From: Diphasiastrum complanatum
Lineage: Eukaryota; Streptophyta; Lycopodiopsida; Lycopodiales; Lycopodiaceae
Assembly: GCA_029204225.1 (NCBI GenBank)
Contig: MU831914.1
Location: 1-64,000, forward strand
DNA: 64,000 nt
Direction of reading: 5' to 3'
This document shows positions 43,983-54,844 of the stretch, in pieces. The notes below the pieces were generated by a model, which searched no databases, was not told the DNA's origin, and saw only the letters and a list, made by a program, of their open reading frames with translations. Each line of letters opens with the position of its first letter. The first letter of the stretch is position 1. The position numbers and the translations under genes were made by a program.

Positions 43983-45765
43983 TTGGCACCGTTGTGGCTT
44001 TTTAAACCTTTTTTTCTTTTGTTTTTTCTCCTTTGTGTTTGTGTGTATGCTTGCTTGCTTTTTACCTTCCAACCACAACACGAGCCTTCTCTCCAGGTCC
44101 TCCACGAGCTGCGGAGCAACCCATCATTTCCACTCTTTGTTAGCAAAACCTTTGTATTAGAAATCGCCAGCCATACTACGAAATCGCCCGTAGTGAGCAC
44201 AATTCCCCTGTACTCTCCGCGAATTAAATTTTTTTCAAAAAAATATAAAAAAAATCATTATTTTGACAAAAAACACTCCTTGTCAGAATTCGCGAATACT
44301 ACACTCTGTCTCTCCACGATTTCTTAGCCTAACCATGAATTCTCTTACAACACAAAAGTCCAGTTTTTGCCCAACCGTCTCCATTTTGCAAGAAAACTAT
44401 CTTTTTGCCTTTGTTTTTTACCAAGTACAGTATTGCCCTGATTATCTGTACTGTTATCCTACTCCACACTCTATACTGTTATTCTATTCCACACTCTGTA
44501 TCATGTCTTGACATCATTAATATCAATTTTATTGATGTTCTCCCACACAATGATGAGTTACTCAATGTTGCATGGCTACCTACTGAGAATCAAAAGATTT
44601 ATTCGTAGATGACGAGAATGTCTTATGAATTCATAATTGCCCTCACGATTTGGACATTTTTGATATTCAAATCCTCAACTACATGGAAGCGCTTCCACTC
44701 AAGGCCTTTCCACAACATGCATCCAAAGTGGAACCAGTTGCCAAGGTGGCGGTTGAAAAACTTGATACCAAGTTCTTCCGTGTTAATGTCCAAACTATCC
44801 ATGTGATCTCTGTGAGGAGGAAACAATCTTTCAAATCGATGACGAGATCCTCCATGATGTGCCACCCATTCCTCACCTGCACACCTCACGACCTCCGAAG
44901 CCACAGTTGCGTGGCCATACCATGAAGGAAAAGATGAAGAAACCTCTTCAAATTTAGCCACCTAGCAACCTTACCGCTGTTAGGGAAGTTCCTGAGATTG
45001 CTTTTGTTCTTACACCAACCCCTGAACCTCCCAAATCGCCATCCATGTAGTTGAAAGGCAAGGCCCCCCTCGAATCTCCAGCCCATGATGTGCCTGCATA
45101 CTTTGAGGACTATATGATCGAGGATGTCACAATCCAAGTACCCCAAGCTCAATGCGAGCCAAATGGTAGTTCGCCCTATGAAGGCCCTGTCAGAACCATC
45201 ACTCTTTCCTTGAGCGAGCCACATGAAAGTAATGAATATATTGTCCACATTGGGGCTCATCTCAATCACGAGCAACACAGATGGCTTGAAAAGCTCCTGC
45301 AAATATATAGACATGTCTTTGTGTGGTCCTATAAAGACATGAAAGGCGTCTCACCCCAGGTAGTTGTGCATAATTCATGTACGAAATTGAACATACTGAG
45401 TGGGTCTCCCCAATCATCATCGTTTCTAAAAAAAATGAAAAACTTTGTATCTGTGTCGATTTTAAGAAACTTAATGTTGTCACAAAACGAGATAAGCGAG
45501 GCTTTATTATCTCGTCGCCCTCACTTCGGCACTGCATGTTGATATGGTGGAGCTATGGAAAACCCATAATTTTTTACGGGGTATGCTCCATTACTACAAA
45601 ACCATGACTTTCCTTAACAAATTACAGTGGCAAATGATGGAGGGCATCGACACCAAGATCTACCAATCCCGACAGCAATAGTCTCGTCTCCAAGAAGCAC
45701 AAAAGATCCAGGAAGAAAAAGCTTTGATTGGTGTGGGACCAACAATCCAATAAGGAGAGGGATAA

Positions 45766-46268
45766 TGTTAGCAACAGTGCCAACACAATAAAAGTAATAA
45801 AACAGAGAAATAGAACTCCGTGGCATGTGTTTTGTAAGTCCATGTATGAGTATTTGTCAATAAACTTCCACCATGGCATGTGTTTTGTAAGTCCATGAGT
45901 AGAAGCTTAAAATAATAAAATAACTTAAACTTAGATTTAGAACTTAGACTTAAGAAACTTAAGATTATAAACTTTTGTCTTAAGATTATAAACTTTTGTC
46001 TTAAGTTTTCTTAAGTTAGAAACTTTTGAATTTCTTAGTCCTAAGTACCTACTAGTTGGGTAAGCCTTAGCAAGGATTTTATTGTTGTTGTTTTTAGTTA
46101 GTTCATTTCAGTTCCGGGCACTAGTTGGGTAAGCCTTAGTGCTTTCATCCTTGTTAACTATTCTGTTTTAAGCTTTTGGTAGGATCTCAAAAGGTGGACG
46201 ATCCTCTCTATACTACACCACATCGTGAGTAGATCTAGCCATAGCATAAACCAGATTTACTTCCAACA
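45766..46268 (+). repeat. Right LTR of element L (503 bp, internally deleted)
   Basis: Same ends as the left LTR, but about 230 bp shorter. It also carries short local duplications (GGCATGTGTTTTGTAAGTCC twice; CTTTTGTCTTAAG twice). Confidence 0.9.
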
Positions 46269-46273
46269 AGAAC
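46269..46273. repeat. Target-site duplication AGAAC (right)
   Basis: Matches 43242-43246. Confidence 0.9.
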
Positions 46274-47480
46274 TGACAAGGTGATGGCACTTTGATTATC
46301 ACAAAATAATAATGTCGAAGCATATTGATTCAGACTGATATCTGAAAGTAAGTTTTGGCAACCAAATTGTATCCTTTATAGCTTGTGAGGCTGTGATATA
46401 CCCTGATTCTGTAGAAGATAGAGATATCAAAGATTGTTTGTGCTTGCATCTATGTAACCATTGAGTAAATTGAGTTTGTCGTTGTCGACTGTTCCATAAC
46501 AAATGCAAAAGTCAATAGTAGCTCGAAGATATCTCATGACTCTGATGAGAGCCTTCCAATGTGTTATACTATACTAGAGTTAGTCATAAACTGACTTAAG
46601 GTGCTGACTGCAAAAGCTATGTCTGGCTTGGTATAGATCATTGCGTACATAAGAGATCCTATTATCGAATGATAAGGATACTCACGCATCTGCGCCTTCT
46701 CTTTGATTGTTCGGGGACACTGGTCCTTTGACAATTTGAGACCTGGTTCCATTGGTGAGAGAGCTAACTTGCAATTAACCAAATTATATCTGACTAATGT
46801 ATTGTAGATGTACCTTTGATGAGTAATGTAAATCAAATTTTGATTTCTGTCTCTGTGGATTTAAATACGAAGGCATAAATGAGCTTCGTCCATATCGAGC
46901 ATGTTGAATTCAGATGATAGAATGGTCTTCGCTTCTTTTATCAGATCGATATCAATTCTGTCATCCACATATAAGGTGATAATGATAAAAGACTACTACA
47001 CTGTCTTGAAGTAAACATTCAAATCTAAAGAGCTTGGTGTGTAGTTGTGATCAATAAGGAAAGTATTGATCCTTTGAAACTATCTCAAGTAGATTGCTTC
47101 AAGCCATAAAGTGTTTTATGGAGTTTACACACATGATTGTGTTTACCTTCAATAATATTACCTTCGGGTTGCACCATGTAGATGTCTTCTCTAATATCTC
47201 GATTGAGTATGAAGTCTGTACATCCATATTTCCAAATCTGCTACAATAGCAAACGATAATAAAAGTCGAATAGAAGAATGCTTGACTACTGGGCTGAAGG
47301 TCTCAGTATAATTGATGTTGTATACCTCAGAAAATCCTTTGGCGACAAGTCAGGCTTTTCTTCTGGTCAAATTTCCGAGTTTAAGAAACTAGCAAATTTG
47401 GCATTTAACTCCACATTAGGCACATAGATTTGATCAAATGAACCAAAGTAAAGTACAAAAAGCTTCTCAAAAGTGTAAAC
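46274..47480 (-). pseudogene. Copia relic K: RT and RNase H
   Basis: Minus-strand frames: YMVQPEGNIIEGKHNHVCKL and TLYGLKQS (about 47080-47190), LYVDD-like remnants (about 46960), THQRYIYNTLVRYNLVNC and YPYHSIIGSLMYAMIYTKPDIAFAVS (46564-46836), then RNase H SLISLSSTESGYITASQAI (about 46400-46460). Stops and shifts are frequent. It continues across element L to 43108. Confidence 0.85.
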
Positions 47481-47639
47481 AGGTTTGATACCTTCCAATC
47501 CAAGCAATTAATGCATAAAAACACTCACATCCAATGGCTAGAACTCGTCAGCCAAAGACAATGTTGATAGAAGTGGAAAAACTCGATTTTTCTTCATATT
47601 TGGATGGAAATCTCATCATACATCTATACTTTTCAAGCT

Positions 47640-48034
47640 CGAATCTGAGCATATTGGGGTACCTCTGAACTTATTATACCCTAACCTTAACATCTACCCT
47701 AACCTTAACATCTACCTCTGAACATCTACCCTAACTTGGGGTCAAGATCTCAAGATCCAAAACAATCTAATTCCTACAATCTTTCACACATGGGAGACCA
47801 CTCCCTACCACTAGAATGGTGCCAAGTGGCATAACACTACTAAACTAGTTATTGACCAATTTAACAACTAGTTTCCAAATTAAATGGTATGTACAACCTA
47901 TATGATCTATCTAAATGACTTGGGATTAGATTTCACACATGGGAACAGGCTCCACACATGTCTAATGATGATAGGTACAAGTCATTATGATCTTTACAAA
48001 ATTTGATCAAATTAGCTATTGCAAAATTCTAACA
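47640..48034 (-). repeat. Probable 3' LTR of another copia relic (M)
   Basis: On the minus strand TTTTGAGGAGGAG (polypurine tract, 48036-48048) leads into TGTTAGAATTTTGC at 48034. The lower end is not defined; 47680-47750 contains short repeats of CTAACCTTAACATCTACC. The interior above 48050 ends with a faint pol C-terminus. Confidence 0.45.
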
Positions 48035-48049
48035 CTCCTCCTCAAAACT

Positions 48050-49590
48050 AACTTGATAAAAGCATGATGGTCTTAAGCTTGACTCCATGGGCTGAATTGG
48101 TTTTCAAAGATAGATCCTTGCTGGTTCAAACATGTGAAGATCAGCCAATGATTTTTATGAAGATCCGAGATCACTATATCCATGATAGTGCCTCCTTGAT
48201 GTTGAGTCCTTTGATGAACTTTGGAGCTTTGCACCATCCTAGCTTTCTTGCCTTTCATTCCTTCCAAGCTTGAAGAAGATATTTTACTTGCAAGCTCCTC
48301 CTCCTAGAATGTAGCTAGATTTTCATGAAGGAAATGCGAGGCTTCCATGCCTCACAATGGCTATGAAAACCAAGACCTTGAGATAGATACATGTGTATAT
48401 TACCAAGATTTTGCATACTAGTTTGACTAGTCCACAAGGCAAAAACTTTTTGCAGGATTGTCCTAATCTTGTAATCAAAAGAAATCTTGAATTCATTGAG
48501 GCTACTTACTTGCTTATGGATACAAGTGTCCTTTGAGGATGATTCACTTGATCTCATAAGAAGTTTACACATTCCCTCAACAAATGAGAAAACACAACTA
48601 TTGACAATGTGAATGAACAATCATTCTTACTCTATTAGACTCAAGAGCATACATCAGTTACCACTTTTAAGGCACAAGATCCCATGGAAGAATTATGTAA
48701 CCAAGAAAGGAATGATAAAGTGGGTATGTCGTTGCAATAAATCAAGTTGAAATTCATAGAGTTCATTACTGTCATAGACTTCAGTTCATTCTAAGCCAGA
48801 TTCATGAACAAAATGAATGGTAGAGAATCTTGGTAGCAAGTAACAATAACGGTATGAAGATTTTAATAAGTAAAAAAATCATCATTAGAAAAACCAGATC
48901 ATAAATTTGCCAAAAGTAAGTAGTAGTTTGTAGTAACATCTCAGAAAATGAACTTTCAACTGCTCCTATCATTATGACGATTTCAGTCTTAGGTTTAAAT
49001 ACGTTATAAGACAAAAAGCTAGTCAACAATTAAAATCGAGAAAGAACAAATTGGAATACATAATAAAAGGAGAAGTAAAGACTTTCCATAACTACAAACA
49101 GAAAGGAACAGTAGGAAACATAACAAACCAGAAAAGAAAGGATACACAAAAACTGAGTAAAGAGGAAGAAATCGAAGAAGACATAATAGTAATTAAAACA
49201 ATGAGACATAAACGAACTAAAGTAAAACTAACAATTGCATTAAGAGGATCACCATAAAAAAACCAACAAAGGATACAAAAAACAACAACAAGTAGAGCAT
49301 CAAACCATCAGTAAAAATGCCCTAACCTTCTCATAAGCCATTGAAGAAAATGAAGTAGTAGAACGCCCACAACTCCACGCACCAGAGAAAGTATGCACCA
49401 GAAAAAAGCAACCAATCGACGTCCCACAGTAGCCACAAAACCACAGAGAATAAGCAGGCAAAGTACTAGATCCCCGAGTAGCCAGAAGGAGAAGTAAGCA
49501 ATAAGAATGCAGTGTAGAACAACTGATCAAATAGATCTTGATTCTAGTAACAAAGTGCACAATTTACTTGACAAAGGATAAGAAACAAAC
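48050..49590. other. Weakly coding or non-coding stretch, includes an A-rich frame
   Basis: No recognised gene. A plus-strand frame at 49051-49257 (68 codons) is extremely A-rich and Lys/Thr/Ile-rich (KRKDTQKLSKEEEIEED). Frames at 48073-48620 on the minus strand have no known motif. Confidence 0.35.
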
Positions 49591-49599
49591 ACGAACTCG

Positions 49600-50420
49600 A
49601 AACATTTTGATTTGTGATCAACCTCGAAGGATTCACGAACTTTGTCTTGTAGTCAACTCGAAAGATTCGCGAAGAGAATCTTGTCACGAAATATTCTGTT
49701 TATTGTTCAAACCTCAGATGTCGCAAAATTGTCGCAAACAATTCGCGAAATCTTTTGGACTGTGCTTCAAGCTCACCTATCGCGAAACTATCTCGAATAG
49801 TTCGCGAAATATTTCTAGATTTATCCTTCAAGCTCAAGAATTGTCATCTGTTGCGAACAATTCGCGAAAGACAAAAATGTCGCGAAGAGACAAGTGTCGC
49901 GAACAATTCACGAAACACGACGCTGAGACGAAGAGATAGACTATAGCGAATAATTCGCGAACAAAATTTATTTGACCCTGGAAACAAATCGTCTATTTGA
50001 ATATCAACCGTCGTAAACTTGTTAGATATCTACTGTTGCGACATTGAAAGGCCAAAGACCTATAAATAAAAGGCCAAAAGACCTGTTCTTTAGCAATATA
50101 AATACATGTGCAGTACTCGTTGTAACTAACTCACTCAATCAGAGACACAACTACGAGCTAAGACAACAAGAGATGTATATTGATGATTCAAATTCAAAGT
50201 TATAAAATTTCGTTTTTGATCAATAGTTTCTTATTGTCTAATTTGTCTATAGTTGTCTCTTACTTTTGCACATAATTTCCTCATGCATATTCAATCAGAA
50301 CTAATAATGTTCTATTAGTACATAGATCAGATACAATATTGATTGAAGAAACTGATATTAGTTTGATTTATTCAAACTTGCATCTTGTTCTCTGTGGAAG
50401 AATAATTACTATTTTTCCTA
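49600..50420 (+). repeat. LTR N with five 17-bp palindromes
   Basis: The U3-like part holds palindromes of the form TCGCGAACAATTCGCGA at 49732, 49791, 49851, 49897 and 49944. A TATA box TATAAATAAAA is at 50061 and the R/U5-like part runs to the primer-binding sites at 50424. The LTR start is not fixed. Related TTCGCGAA words occur in the LTR at 21777. Confidence 0.65.
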
Positions 50421-50423
50421 TAG

Positions 50424-50540
50424 TGGTATAAGAGCTTACAGAATTAAATCTGATATAGTGGTATCAGAGCTTACGTAATCAAATCTGATACAGTGGTATC
50501 AGAGCATACAAAATTAAAGTTGATATAGTTGTATCAGAAC
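50424..50540 (+). promoter_or_regulatory. Tandem array of four tRNA-Met primer-binding sites
   Basis: TGGTATAAGAGC (50424), TGGTATCAGAGC (50459), TGGTATCAGAGC (50494) and TTGTATCAGAAC (50529) are spaced exactly 35 bp apart, with similar linkers (ATCTGATATAG). A fifth, decayed start (TGGAATC) is at 50560. The middle two are perfect matches to the plant copia site. Only one is needed for priming. Confidence 0.9.
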
Positions 50541-51014
50541 AGAGTCAAAGTCAATATAGTGGAATCTTCACACCCCTCTCAACATTCTTCATACATCCAT
50601 CAGCAAGCCGCTATCTGGAGTAAATAATTGGATGAATGGCCAATCAATGAGGCTATTTGGGGGGCTATTCATGTTTTTCTATCATGCTTCATTGCTTGAC
50701 GATGAACCTCATGCTCTTGATACCATTATTTAGTCTCCTTTTGACGTTGATACTATAATTACTCATGTTGCTAATGCTCCGTGTTGTTTATCTACACTCC
50801 CACATTGGAAGCGATTTTTGGATCGGGGAGAGTTATGAAGACTTTCACTTATTATTACATTTATTTGGCTCATATATTCATTTGTTTGTTATGGGCCATC
50901 TTTTATTCATGTACATGCGTATAGGCCTCCGGCTCCATTTAGGGCACAATATTTTCCGCCCAAAATCCCGCCTCCCTTTATTTTTTGAATTGTACTATTT
51001 AAGTGCTCAAAAAG

Positions 51015-51023
51015 TATAAATAG
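51015..51023 (+). promoter_or_regulatory. TATA box of the aspartic protease gene
   Basis: TATAAATAG, 110 bp upstream of the start codon. Transcription would start near 51045-51050 and give a pyrimidine-rich 5' leader of about 85 nt. Confidence 0.75.
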
Positions 51024-51132
51024 ACCTTATGTACATTCACTACTCTCATTCGCACTTTCTCTACCATCCTTTCTTAAAGACTTCATTCTCACTGCCTAGT
51101 TTCGCTGTATCTCTTTCGGAATACAAATCGCG

Positions 51133-52572
51133 ATGACTACTACTTCTCTTATGGCATTTCTAAAGCCCAGTTATAACTCAGTAACACTCATAGTGATGCA
51201 CCTTATCACCATTGTTGTTCTGGCAAATTTCGCAAGCAATGTGCATGCAGCACCCGGCTTCAACTTTCTGAGAAAGGTACGTCCCGCTGTTACTACAGCC
51301 ATAGGAGCATCAGGTGGCTTTAGGACAGAGCTCATTCACAGAGATCACTACTCCTCGCCCTTGAGAAAGGAAGGAAGTGTGGGTATTTTGGAGCGAGTGC
51401 GTGAAGCTGTTGCTCTCAGCCATGCCAGAGCTAGAGGCATTGCTGCCAAAATGGCAGCAGAAATGAGAGGACGGCATGTTGCTAAACATGATTTGTCATC
51501 GCCTTTGTCATCCGACAAAGGTTCCTATCTCATGGTCGTGCAACTAGCCACTCCTCCACAGACAATTCATGCTCTTGCAGACACGGGTAGCGATCTGGTG
51601 TGGGCGCGATGCAAGCCATTTAATGGAACTGGAGGACCTTTGCTGAATCTCAACACCTCTCCCTCCTACAAGCGCATTCCTTGTCTATCTTCACAATGCA
51701 AAGCGCTTGGCAGCGATGTCCAATATTGCAATAAGACCAGATGCGGATTTAAATATGGCTACAGCGATGGATCTACTTTGGCAGGAGACTTTTCGTCCGA
51801 CACTCTCACAATGACAGGAACAGATGGAAAGCCTCAAAAGTTCACCAATTTCTCCTTCGGATGTGCGCATCGAGCTTCTGGTAAACTCGGAACAATAGGA
51901 GGCCTGGTGGGTCTGGGCAAAGGCCCGGTGTCTCTGCCCTCTCAGCTGGGCTATGGCAAATTCTCTTACTGCTTGGTGACTTTCTCTGATGCACCCTCCA
52001 GAACAAGCAATTTGATCTTTGGAGACGCAGCTTCCCTTCAAGGCCCAGGAGTACAGACCACTCCCATTATCCAGAACAAAGCCGGTACAAATTATTATCT
52101 CAATCTGCAAGCCATCACCGTCGGAACCACAACTGTGAGTATTCCTGCGCAGCCCACCTCCACAGTTGCAGGCACTATCATTGACTCTGGAACCACCCTT
52201 ACATACATATCCAGCAGTGCCTTCCCTCAGGTCTTGGAAGCCTTCCAACGAGCCACTTCAGATCTTGCCCCGGTGGATGGCTCCCTTGTAGGCTTAGAGT
52301 ATTGTGTCGACGTCTCTGACCACATCAACTATCGATTCCCGCGGCTCACTTTGCATTTTGAAAACGCGGACCTGCATGTTCCTCCCAGCAACTACCTTCT
52401 TGCCATCTTCACTTCTACTCCCAACATTCTCTGCTTCACCATCGCAAGTAACGCTGAATTCTCTGTCGACGTCTCCATCGTCGGAAACCTCTTTCAGCAG
52501 AACACTCAGATTCTCTACGATGTCGTCAATTCCCAGCTCTCCTTTGCTCCAGCACAATGTGACTCCCGTTAA
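51133..52572 (+). CDS. Nepenthesin-type (A1B) aspartic protease, intact
   Basis: An intact, intronless 479-residue gene. It has a hydrophobic N-terminal segment (about residues 17-38: TLIVMHLITIVVLANFAS) that should act as a signal peptide, with cleavage near HAA. A propeptide follows with the family's ELIHRD motif (about 65-70). First catalytic motif: DTGSDLVW at 150-157. A Cys-rich insert (C159, then CLSSQC and CNKTRCGF) precedes the flap region YGYSDGS (208-214). Second catalytic motif: DSGTTLTY at 351-358. The C-terminal SIVGNLFQQN block and the final Cys are present. N-glycosylation sites include NGT, NKT and NFS. This pepsin-family enzyme would be secreted, to the apoplast or vacuole; plant relatives include CDR1 and nepenthesins, used in defence, development or digestion. 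Length matches the family (430-480). The start is the first ATG after the TATA box. Codon use is more GC-rich than the surroundings. Confidence 0.97.
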   Translation: MTTTSLMAFLKPSYNSVTLIVMHLITIVVLANFASNVHAAPGFNFLRKVRPAVTTAIGASGGFRTELIHRDHYSSPLRKEGSVGILERVREAVALSHARARGIAAKMAAEMRGRHVAKHDLSSPLSSDKGSYLMVVQLATPPQTIHALADTGSDLVWARCKPFNGTGGPLLNLNTSPSYKRIPCLSSQCKALGSDVQYCNKTRCGFKYGYSDGSTLAGDFSSDTLTMTGTDGKPQKFTNFSFGCAHRASGKLGTIGGLVGLGKGPVSLPSQLGYGKFSYCLVTFSDAPSRTSNLIFGDAASLQGPGVQTTPIIQNKAGTNYYLNLQAITVGTTTVSIPAQPTSTVAGTIIDSGTTLTYISSSAFPQVLEAFQRATSDLAPVDGSLVGLEYCVDVSDHINYRFPRLTLHFENADLHVPPSNYLLAIFTSTPNILCFTIASNAEFSVDVSIVGNLFQQNTQILYDVVNSQLSFAPAQCDSR

Positions 52573-52638
52573 TGGTTGCTATGTGATTCTACAACTGTGG
52601 CTTAGTCCGTCTACCAGCTGCAGTATTCTTCATCAACC

Positions 52639-53064
52639 GATCACGAAGTATACACTTTCATTTTACCTGCTGTTTGTTTTGCATTTTTCTACTAAATAGA
52701 TTTTCAGAGCTGAACCAACTATGTCACATGACTAGAATTAAGGCGTAAATGGCATATGGCATATTCATTCTGTAGATGTAAACCAGTAGGATAATCGCCA
52801 GTGATTGAGCTTAACTGATAGTTCACAGCATTCGTATTGTAAAGGAGCGTGATCACGATGTATGCACTCATATCTCACCTGCTATTTGTTTTGCATTTTC
52901 TTACTAATAAGATTTTCAGAACTGAACCAACTATGTCACATGACTAGAATTCAGGCGTAAATGGCATATTCTTTGATGTAGTTGTAAACCAGTAGCTAGG
53001 ATAACAGGCACCGATTGAGCTTAACTGATAGTTGACATCATTCGTATTGTAGAGGAGCGTGATC
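52639..53064. repeat. Two-copy 210-bp tandem duplication after the protease gene
   Basis: Units at about 52639-52851 and 52852-53064. Both contain TTTGTTTTGCATTTT, CTGAACCAACTATGTCACATG, GGCGTAAATGGCATA and TGAGCTTAACTGATAGTT in the same order. A (CT)n run (53062-53092) follows. The first unit probably contains the 3' UTR. Confidence 0.9.
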
Positions 53065-53099
53065 TCTCTCTCTCTCTCTCTCGCTCTCTCTCTTGATCA

Positions 53100-54840
53100 T
53101 CCAAAACCCAAGCTAAATGATTACAAGTATTTTCTTCGTACATTTTTTCTGGCCTGAAAACTAATCGATTAGATTGCTTCATTTTTGGTGCATCAGTCCT
53201 CCAGAATTCGGTTATTTACAGCGGTGAAAGAGGTACTATGGTCATAAATCTAGTAGTTAATGCTTACCACATAGTAGTAAATTTATTTCTCGCGTTATGA
53301 AGAGTAGCCAATTCTCACAAATTTTTTACAGGTAAGCCTTATCACAAATGGCGATGTGAATTTCTACAGAGTCTTCCATCTCAAATATATCCTGCGCACT
53401 TTCACAATAGTATAACTCGTCAGATCAATCCTTACTCAGATGCCATACATCTGCAATTTTTCTTGATTATGTATTTAGTACTGATTGAGACTCATTTTTC
53501 TTGCCATTTTTCTCAGAAGTAACTCAGGCTTCATGTATTCTAAACGGAGCTTAATTTGTGTCAATCTTCTCAGAATCCTAAACTTTGCCTTTCATATTTT
53601 GTTTCTGCATTTGAATTTAGTAAAAGATGCATGATTTATCTGTCAAGCAAAACATCTCTTCCACAAATGAATGTTATTGATGTCTCTTTTCGTGATAAGG
53701 TACCATAATATTATGGATTGATGTGCATGAAAACAAAACTATCAAGCCATTTCTTTTCTTGAACCTTGATAGATTTTAAATGCCCTATTGCTCTTGGAGC
53801 TAATCTTTATCACGTCAAATTAGCACATAATTTCAAGACAACGCTTTAAAATGAGCCTATCCGCATAAGTTCTTAGCTCAATCTTTCAAAGCATGTGGCT
53901 ACACAGCTTCTTGGACATTTCACATACAAACTAATACTTGAAAATTTACTTTTCAACTAAATTTACTCTCCTTCACGCAATATATGTTGGTCAAATTTTT
54001 TTCATCCCATCCTTTGCCTGCACTTCTACCTCTTCCAAAATGTTCACCCCTCTACTTTTGACCTTCAAAACATCCTCAAAGAAGGCACTAGCAAATGTAT
54101 TTTTATTTTAATCCATAGTTTTATCTTCTGGACTAGTTAGTATTTTAATTTCACAGTAACTTATTTTACTTGTATGGGCCACCCTCATCGCACATGAGGT
54201 CCTCAAGGAGGTTCTTCGGGAACAGCTCGTTGAATGAGGCATCCCCGAGACCTCGCATGCGAGGATGGTGGCGAGTTGGGGGGTGGGGGGGATAAAGCGA
54301 CGCAGTAACCAAAATGCCTTGAAATCCAATTTAGGCATACCTTCAGAATTTATGTGCCTTCTCTGTTCGAAGGCATGCTTTTAGTTTTTTCGGGTTTTTT
54401 CAATAGGGGCAAACCGACGTCGCCAACTTATCAACAACTCTAAAAACAGTTGGACAACAAAATATCCTTAGGGCGCTTACCTACTTTGTACATACATAAG
54501 ACTGGCGTAAAGAGCATTCAATGCTTATAAGATATTTCTGAAGGCACTTGTAAATATATACTACTAACTGAATCAAGCTATGTAAGTTTTTAGCATTAAT
54601 TTGAGTTCTTCTGTAGCCAGTGTTATCACGCTCAGAAAGCTGAAGTTATTATTTCAAGCAATTGTACTCACTGTCGATATCAATCAGAGAGCAATTTTCT
54701 ATCTCACTACTGTATTGTTCATTTGTGCAATTTTATGAATGATTCATCTGGAATATTTTTGCTACTAATTGTTGCATTTCCGATCCTACATGCCTACGCT
54801 CAAAGCTCCGAGCTTCCCTGCCGGTCACCCACGCTTTACG
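53100..54840. other. Intergenic DNA without a recognised gene
   Basis: Mostly AT-rich. A GC-rich patch at 54180-54300, ending in a G-run, stands out but codes for nothing I recognise. A degenerate primer-binding site (TGATATCAGATAAGG) at 54845 suggests that a decayed LTR lies upstream, but no LTR ends could be placed. Confidence 0.5.
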
Positions 54841-54844
54841 ACAT

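Larger units (their letters stand above)
43247..46268 (+). mobile_element. Non-autonomous Ty3/gypsy-type element L, 3.0 kb
   Basis: Left LTR 43247-43982, right LTR 45766-46268, both starting TGTTAGCAAC and ending ACTTCCAACA, flanked by a perfect AGAAC duplication. Directly after the left LTR, TTGGCACCGTTGTGGC resembles the TGGCGCCGTTGCC primer site of plant Athila/Tat elements. The tract AAGGAGAGGGATAA precedes the right LTR. The interior keeps only the start of RT (45051-45607: LLQIYRHVFVWSYKDMKG, HTEWVSPIIIVSKKN and CVDFKKLNVVTKRDK, in two frames). The catalytic YxDD, RNase H and integrase are gone, so it must have moved by helper proteins or lost them after insertion. Confidence 0.93.

Noticed and set aside
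47680-47750. Telomere-like CCTAA repeats
   Set aside because: The repeat is CTAACCTTAACATCTACC with only two to three irregular copies inside an LTR-like region; it is not the plant telomere unit.
51691-52557. Minus-strand frames inside the aspartic protease gene
   Set aside because: Shadows of the real coding frame; no motif or conservation.
54180-54300. GC-rich patch as an exon of an unknown gene
   Set aside because: Open frames are short, have no recognisable domain, and end in a G-run.
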